64,000 nucleotides of DNA from assembly GCF_037975245.1 (NCBI RefSeq), contig NC_092565.1:10035499-10099498 (forward strand). Direction: 5' to 3'. Source of the stretch: Apostichopus japonicus. Its lineage: Eukaryota; Echinodermata; Holothuroidea; Aspidochirotida; Stichopodidae. The notes under the pieces are model-generated. The model was not told the DNA's origin and made no database searches. It was given only the letters and a program-made list of their open reading frames with translations. A program made the position numbers and the translations under genes. Below are positions 12,101 to 21,100 of the stretch, piece by piece; the first letter of the stretch is position 1, and the number at the start of each line of letters is the position of its first letter.

Positions 12101-15100
12101 AATACATGGACTAATAGGTCAGTGACTGGACTATATAGTATAATACATGGACCATTAGGTCATTGACTGAACTATATAGTCTAATACAGAGACCATTAGG
12201 TCAGTGACTGGACTATACATGGACCATTAGGTCATTGACTGGACTATACATGGACCATTGGGTTAGTGACTGGACTATATAGTATAATACATGGACCATT
12301 AGGTCAGTGACTGGACTATATAGTCATTATACATGGACCATTAGGTCATTGACTGAACTATATAGTCTTATACAGAGATCATTAGGTCAGTGACTGGACT
12401 ATACATTATAATACATGGACCATTAGGTCAGTGACTGGACTATATAGTATAATACATGGACCATTAGGTCATTGACTGGACTATATAGTCTAATACATGG
12501 ACCATTAGGTCAGTGACTAGACTATATAGTCTATACATGGACCATTAGGTCATTGACTGGACTATATAGTATAATACATGGACCATTAGGTCAGTGACTG
12601 GACTATATAGTATAATACATGGACCATTAGGTCAGTGACTGGACTATATAGTATAATACATGGACCATTAGGTCATTGACTGGACTATATAGTATAATAC
12701 ATGGACCATTAGGTCAGTGACTGGACTATATAGTATAATACATGGACCATTAGGTCAGTGGCTGGACTATATAGTATAATACATGGACCGTTGATTAGGT
12801 CATTGACTGGACTATATAGTATAATACATGGACCATTAGGTCAGTGGCTGGACTATATAGTATAATACATGGACCGTTGATTAGGTCATTGACTGGACTA
12901 TATAGTATAATACATGGACCATTAGGTCAGTGACTGGACTATGTACAGTAGTCTATACATGGACCATTAGGTTAGTGACTGGACTATTTAGTATAATACA
13001 GAGACCATTAGGTCAGTTCCTCAGATGCAGCACAAAAACTCAGTGGGAAAAACAGACTATTATGGCCCCAAATGACATGCTTGCAATGAAGAACAAGATT
13101 TATCAAAGGGCAAACTTGCTTGAAAGTCGTCCAAGGATGCTCTGTTGTTAATGCCAAGTTAAATGGAACATGTTTTGGTTGAGTTTCTAGAATTTCTACT
13201 ACAGTGGTTTCAAATTAATATTTAATCCTGCACTGATAAAGTAGACTTCAATATCATTTAGCCTTAAAGGAGCATTCCAGAATGATTATTAGCATTCAGA
13301 TTTTTTATATGTTCTTCTTGGGACTATAACATATTAAGACTAAAATTCTGCCTAAAAAAAGCTTCCTTTATGATGTCTCTCTTGATTAGAAATGGTCCAA
13401 AGATGAGATTGTGAGCTCTTGGAAGGACTCTGGTTTGATATCTCATGTGTTATGTAATGTTATGGCTCATATGCTACAGAATATTTAGACCCAGTTAATT
13501 GTCATGGAATGATAAACATTCAAAATGACCTCATCTCCTAATCTATAAATCTCTAAAATATTTGTTTGGTTTGTTTACTTTATTTCTGCCATTAAATCAC
13601 GATGATGTTCATTTCTGAAGACAAAGTTATAGCAATGAGGCAGCGGGACCAGAAGTAAGATAACTTTTTGAGTCTAGTCCCTTGCAAAGTAAAACGAGAA
13701 AATTAAAATTTATATAGTGAAAAGAAAAACATACCAAGACACATAGAAAACATACTCATAGGTGTTTAATAGAACTGGGTAAGAAAAAAGTATAATACAA
13801 TGCTCAAAATGTAAAGGCAGAACTATACAAAATTATTCTTTAAAATGTGTAAAGAAGACAGTGTCTTAATGGAATATGGTTACCTTTACGTAGGAATCGA
13901 ATTCTCTGCTAATATATTAGTAGATTTGAAAATAGTAAGGACTTAACAACTACAGTCTCTGAAAATTTATACAAATTATTTAAAAGTGCAGTTTTTTATT
14001 GCAAAGGGTGGTGTAAACAAAGTCATGTGATATTCACAATTAGTTAGGTAACCTTCAGTCTAGCAGAGAAATCTACATTGCATCTAGTTCAACTACAACA
14101 AATATGATTCCTTCTATAATTAGTATGATACTATGATTCTTACAGAGAGGATTTTGTGTTCCAAAAATATGATGTTTTTATCATTCATTAAAAATCCATT
14201 AAAGTTCATGTTTGGTCTTGTTGTTGGGTGCCATTTTGATATTTTTTATGGTTCCAATTTGTTGTTGTGGTTGTTATTGCTCTCATGTACTACTTTATCT
14301 TTCCTTTGATGTAGATTTTTGGCTCAAAATTCAATTCAAAATATGACGAAAATACAACTTTTTGTGGTCTAATTACTTTCATACATTTTCCTTCTCTTTT
14401 TGTCAGCAAAAAGTTGCCATCACGGCCTGTATGTCAACGTGTAAGTATCTGGCCTCGTCACTCATGGCCTTTCTCCTCGATGACAATCTCTGTTTCATCT
14501 CCATGGGAGCCCTGAGGCAGTTCAGTCTGGACGTCATCCAATGTGAACGTGAGTCAAGTCTTCTCTATAAGGTCATCAGGATTGGCCCCAAATTTTTCAG
14601 CATCCTAAAAAAAAAAATGCTGAAAAAGTTTTCAAAAGTATGTACCTGGTAGTTCGGATTCTCCAAAATATTTCCACATAATCAAATGTTTTCATATTAA
14701 AAAAATTAAATATCTCAGTGAGGGAAATAGATCAAGGATATAGTCAAATGTTTGATGAAGTCAGGAGCATGAGTGACCATTTTTCACCTTACTAGCATAT
14801 TTGGGGCTGATACTGGTGACCATTAAATTCATTGTTCAATGCAAATCATTCTAGTCGTGAAAAGTTTTGTAATAACACATGAATTGAGTTGCCCCATCTT
14901 TCAAAATGAGACAAGATTTTGTTTTACACTTGAAAAGAATTTTTTTTTTTTCTGTGTGAGATAAGAACAAAAAACTAGGGTTTAGCTCAGTCTTAAAGAG
15001 TCAGGCTAAAGATGGATGCATACATAAATGATTACAGAGTATCAAATTCAAATATGGACACTTGTTTCCCAAGGACAGATATTTTCACGACAAAGATACT

Positions 15101-18100
15101 TGAAAGAAGACAGGGAATTACTGTCAACACATTATATTGTAGTGTTAAGTTTGGAAAGGGCCACTGAAAGTATGGGTTAAAGTTCTAATTTTGTTCCCCC
15201 GGGAAAAGACCACTGATGTAAATTGAAGAGACCAGTGATGTTTATTTGAATTAGCTATTTGGTATTATCATATTTTTGAAGTGTGCAAGTAACCAACTTT
15301 TTCAAATTAAAAAAATTCTGGAAATTTGAGTGAGACTTAATCATTGGAGAGTTCCAAGTAATCATAGTCCTGAAGTTTGCATATATTTATATTTATTATG
15401 AAGTATAATAGACGGCAGGCTTTTAAGACAGAAAGAGAGGAGACATAGAAAGAAGGGTGAGAAGGCGGAGGGGGAGGGAGGGATTGGGGCTGCAGGGGGG
15501 TTAAAGTATGTTTATGTGAGTTAGGTGGCACAAAAAATCTATTATCAATGATTATTCAACATAATTGCATCCAAAGGAAGAAACAGTTTTCTTGAATATT
15601 ATATCATGCTCAGTTGTCTCTTAATTCTATTTGGATCTATCGATCAAAACTGGAATAATCTTGGAATAATGAACATATCTTTGATATGAAATAAATGCTC
15701 TCTTTGTACATCAAGAGGCATGAAGACCTCAGCTCATATTAATGTCTGAATTTAAACCATTTTTGCTGTCATTAAATGTCTTCCCGATCTGCCACAAGTG
15801 GGTAAGAGTCATCAGTCGAGGGTGTCACGGCACGGTGATAGGAATTCTGTTGTGGAATCTAACGACAGTCGTGGCTTCTCTCTTCGGATCTTCTTACTTC
15901 GATAAGAGCAATAGAATCATATTTTTCAGAGTGTCAAAAGTAATCGGATACCGAACTGAGAATGGCCTTGCCTTCTGCTATAATCTTTGACATCAAAAAT
16001 TACAATTGTCGTCGCATCGTTGAGACGGTTGATCTTGAGGTTGTCTCTCCCATTTTAGAGCAGTTCCGCAAGGCGTATGCACCTTTTTGGTCTAGGTTGA
16101 AGTGTTTGGAGGAGGTTTTATTTGATTTCTGAGTATACTTGTAACCGGCCAGTTCATCGGAGCGTGGAGGTGGTTGACGGGTGGACCGAAAGGATGATAG
16201 ATCAAATGTGTTGTTTTTCGTGTATAGTTGGAATTTGGGCAATGTGTTTCAGCAGAAGTATAATAAAGTCCTTGTTTTGTGCCCATAATGAACCCTGACA
16301 GTACATTTTAAAGACATTTTGAATGTAGTAAGAAAAATCCCCCCCCCCTCCGTGGTTGACGGGTGGACCGAAAGGATGATAGATCAAATGTGTTGTTTTT
16401 CGTGTATAGTTGGAATTTGGGCAATGTGTTTCAGCAGAAGTATAATAAAGTCCTTGTTTTGTGCCCATAATGAACCCTGACAGTACATTTTAAAGACATT
16501 TTGAATGTAGTAAGAAAAATCCCCCCCCCTCCCTCCCCTCCAAGTAAAAAGAGAAAGAAAGGAAAAGAAATGGGAAACCGTACTGTAAGTCTTGCAAAGG
16601 TATTTATCACAATTTGGGACTGTCAATCATTCTAAAGGGATAGAATGAAATTTTATGGGAATGGGGATAAGTTGTTTTTTGCTGTTAATTGCCACTTTTG
16701 TTCGTTAGGGTAAGGAGTCAAGCATTCCTCTTACCCTAATGAACAAAAGAGCAACCTTAACCTAACAAAAGACTTTATGCCTTATTAAAGACTAACATGT
16801 GTTGATCGGATAGAAAATATAATGATTTTACAGAAATTATAGCAATTATAAACAGAAATTATAGAAATTATGAATCAAAATTGAAAGCAATTATAAGATC
16901 TTTGAGAAATTATAAGGCAATTCTTTCAGACGGTAAAGAAAACAGACAGGTAGGAACCATTGACTCATATGCAGCAAAATTAAATGGAGATCATTTGAAG
17001 AACTGAATTGACAATATCTCATCAACATTTAATGAAAGGGAAGTCACATTCCCAGGTAGATACAGTAGTTAGACTCTTGATCTTCAAAGCATTTGGAATT
17101 TTCAGATGCTGGGATGACGGTGCAGTGTTCCTATCGGTTGTAACTTGTACCAAGGAGCAAGGCAAACCACTCCTCTTAAATTATTGCATTTACTATTTCA
17201 CGGCTCATTTCCCGGAAAGAAGATAAAAAAGAAGGATGATTTTGACTCTTGAAAAGGTTAACTTGTCTTTGCTGCCAGTTATTGTTCTTTGTTAGTCCTG
17301 TTGTTAATTCTGTTAATATCTCAAGCAGATGTACAACCCTTGCATTTTGTGGGATTATCCTCCCCCGCCCAAACCCCCCCCCCCCCACATTTGTTCCTTA
17401 GTTAAGCAGCAGTTTTAGCAAACATCAAGTGTTGATCGCAGATAGACTGCAGTTGATCAAACTAACATAAATCTCTATGCTCCTTCCACACAAAAAGGTA
17501 TCTTAATGTCAAGTAATGATTCAATCAGATTTTGGAATAAATTTATCATCAGACATGTTTAGTTACACTAGCTATGACCAGTGCACTGCCAAATTATTGA
17601 CTCAAATACAACCCCCTTCCCCCCCCCTCAAAAAAACATGGGGGTTGTGAAGAGGGGGGGGGATGGATTCCTGCTGAATCTGGTCTCATCTGCTTGGTTT
17701 CGTGCACTAAAGTTTAGTTTGTTTAACAGACACGTTTGTTGTGATATTAATGTTGAATACTTGCAGAAAACTGGTTATTTTATCCCAAACTCAAGGCCAC
17801 TTTTTCAAAAGAAATAACAAAAGTTAGCCTTACCCCTACAGCACTTCCATATGAAAAAGATATATTAAGGCCATTCCTACTTTGCTTGGTTTGTAAGATT
17901 CAGGTCAAAGTTGACATTGTCATGAACAAACTGGACAAATTACTAGTTCACTGCACCATTTCATGGGTAGGGCAGGTATATAGCCATATACACACGTAAC
18001 ATTATGAACAGATTTTAACAATGTTAGTATGCTATTAGACTAATTAATATCACATTCTTATGAGATTAAGCACTTCAGAACTTTCAAACAGACGTTTTCT

Positions 18101-21100
18101 GCAGTACTGTTTTGCCCGGTGGTGCAACATATACTTCCCTTATGCTACCTAAATTTTTTCAACTTCCTGCAAGTTGAAAGTTTTGAGCTGATTCCTTTTG
18201 ATGATTCATTGCACGGCAGTTGATGAATAAAAGTAAACAGGAGATGGGATGTTTCTTTTTCCCAAGTTGTAATTAATCGGTGTCAAAGCTCACTACATTT
18301 TTAAAATCTCGGATTGGTAACACCTGTGTAGATTTGACACCCAACTTTAGTGTCTGTGTTTGACAATAATGGTTCCACTAGAGAGTTTTAATGTCAGATA
18401 CTTTCTTCGTGAACCTTACATTTTTCCCTCGATAAGTAAACCAGAAAGCATAAATGAGTTGTATCAATTTAAAATGTCAATAAGATGTCTGAATAGCCTG
18501 GATATGTCCAGCACTCTGAAGACGTCCGACACCTCGGTCTTCTCAATTAACATGGTAGACAGAAGGCAGTAAACCTTATTGCGTGATAGCCGAAACTTTA
18601 GGAAAGTTTTATCGCCTCTATCGTAATGGCAAGAATATCCTCTTCAAGTGAGTTCTCATTCTATTTGTGCAACATAATACGACGACGAGGAGATCATTAC
18701 AGAATGCTAAATCCCAAGAATGAAGATTTGTACAGTAATGTAAAGAAAGTAAAAAAAAAAAAAATCTGAGAAAATCATGCAATTGCAATTTGGTTAATAC
18801 TATGTCGTAAGTGTTAGTATGGATCTTCCAACAATATTTTCAAGCACAGAACACCTTTATAGGTTATTTACAAAAGCACCAAAGTGGTGTGATATTTTTA
18901 GAAAAATAGAACCCCCCCCCTTCAAAACGGGGTACAGAAGGTGAACGGATTCCAGCTGAATTGAAATAAAAAGTGTAAGATGGAACAACATATTTGTGAA
19001 GAAACAAATTGATGCAGCTCTAGATGGTCATAATTTTTGTAATATTTCTTTTTGTTTTTACATTTTCCACTTGAATCATATCGCGAAGTGAATTGAATGA
19101 AACCACACAAGCAAATTAAACAAATGTGAAACAAATTCAACAAAACTAAAATACTGTGCAGCAAGATAGCAGCTGTATTGTTTTAATGCAACATAGAGGA
19201 AGCTATACATTTGGGCAGGAAGTTGAGAGGCGGGCAGTGTCCTGCCCCAAGTTTTGTGTGAAACCTCAAAAGTGTCCATTTCATAAATTTGAAGAGTCCC
19301 TTTTAGTAATAAAAATTACCCTCTTTTCCAATTTTGTAATTAAAACAGTGCCCCTCCCCCTTTGTTATTAAGAAATATAAAATAAATAAAAAAAGTGCAG
19401 TTTTTGTTGAAAATCATTCCTGTACAACTGATCAGTTAGACCAATGAACATAGGATCTATTTTTTCAAAATTGGATTGGGAAACTTTTGGTTGGCCCCTC
19501 AAATCAAAGTCACATGTCCAAATGCCCCTCAAGATTGTGTATCTCCCCCCCCCCCCTCCAACCACAGATTGAACCCTCTTTGGCCAACCCTGGATACACT
19601 AGAGAAAGCCAGTCTAGGTGGATAGGACACTAGGAGATTGTATTAGGTCAGAACTGAAGCCTTCCCAGCCTGTTTAATAGTTGACTTTCAAGGCTGGTGA
19701 ATATGGTATTACATGTTTATATGAAACTACCAAATGGTTAAGATTTGTAATGTTGTAAAAATTTTACAAAATGAAAACCCTGTCTGTTGTCATAAAAACA
19801 ATTATGACTATTGTCTTCTTTGTTAAATATATGTCATTGAAGTGGTTTGCTGTAGTAAAATGCACATTACTGTATGTCATTGATACATGACGAAAAGAGA
19901 AGAATAAAATTACACTGTTATCTGCTTCTTCAGTTGTTCAATGGCTCAATTCTTTCAAAGCACAAGTAACAAGATGGCTGCTAAATTACTTTAAAATTAA
20001 TCTAATTTACTGCTTAAAGTTTTTACATTACAGATTAATTAACCAATTAAACAGGATTCAAAAACAAGGAAAATCTGCCACAATTAAAACTAGGAGTCTG
20101 AGCTAGAGTTTCTTTGAGGTAATCTGCAGAGATGTGGGAATGAATGGCTGAGAAGTCTTCAGAAAAACATCCCATGTGATGTGAAGAACCTTTAACATCG
20201 TTCCTTGACTTTGAATACCCTACTACTGTACTCTTCTGTGAATAAATATGTCGATGCCGTGGAAATGTTACGGGTTGGCTTCCCTATCAGAATGTACTTT
20301 TATTGTATCTACCTACCGTCTACAGAGATCTTAACTAATCTCTGGTTTTGACTTAATATGACACACACACCGCTGATCTGAGGAATAGATTCATTCATTT
20401 ACTGGAGGGCAGATGCGATATCCATGAAATTTGCAACGACTGCGAACTCCTTCTGTTGACTTCCTTCTGATATAAGTAGGCCATGTCGCTCTCGTAAATA
20501 CAGTTTGTCCGGGAAAGGACTTACAATTCTCATCACTGTGGAAGTTTGAACTCGATTTTATTAGCTGAATTCTAGCTTTTTTACTTGAAATTCTTGCTAT
20601 TATTCCCTGTGCCATAGGCAGCGTCAAGAGTAATTTGCCTTCGCCTTACTTTTAAATAATACCCCCCCCCCCTTAATGCTAGTAATCTGCTGAATTGTCC
20701 CATGTTGATGAGTTTTAACATTCATGTTGTACATTCTGAAGTCATGACTAATTCGTCAATAACCGAATCTTATTTGTTTGCTTCTCTCTCAGTCTTTGTG
20801 AATTCGGAACCAGTTCCCGGATTCAAAGACGGTACTCTACAGATGACCTTTGTGGAACTACGTCAACTCCTGGACTTGTTCATCCATTGGGATTGGTCGA
20901 CCTATCTGGCGGATTATAATAATCCAAAGAGACAATACGACAGAGTCACCCCACAAACTGCCATCATATTGTTGGAAAAGTACGCCCTGCTAAAATACTA
21001 CGTCTTATCAAATTATGATATTATTGATATTGAAATATGTTTAGTTTGATATGGAATTATATGCAGCCTAAGGTGGGTTGGGGGAGGGGGGGGGAGGTAG

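Larger units (their letters stand above)
14549..20792 (+). other. Sec15 intron 8
   Basis: The largest intron in the window (6.2 kb). It holds a G-rich tract at 15469-15487, a less AT-rich stretch at about 15780-16150 with no recognised homology, the 182-bp tandem duplication, a foldback at 16695-16749 and several poly-C runs. No second gene was recognised. Confidence 0.8.

Noticed and set aside
15742-15990. 82-codon plus-strand frame in a less AT-rich part of intron 8
   Set aside because: No recognised domain. It could be transposon debris, but I cannot support a gene call.
20391-20627. 78-codon minus-strand frame in intron 8
   Set aside because: Less repetitive than most, but it matches no family I know and has no supporting splice or promoter context.
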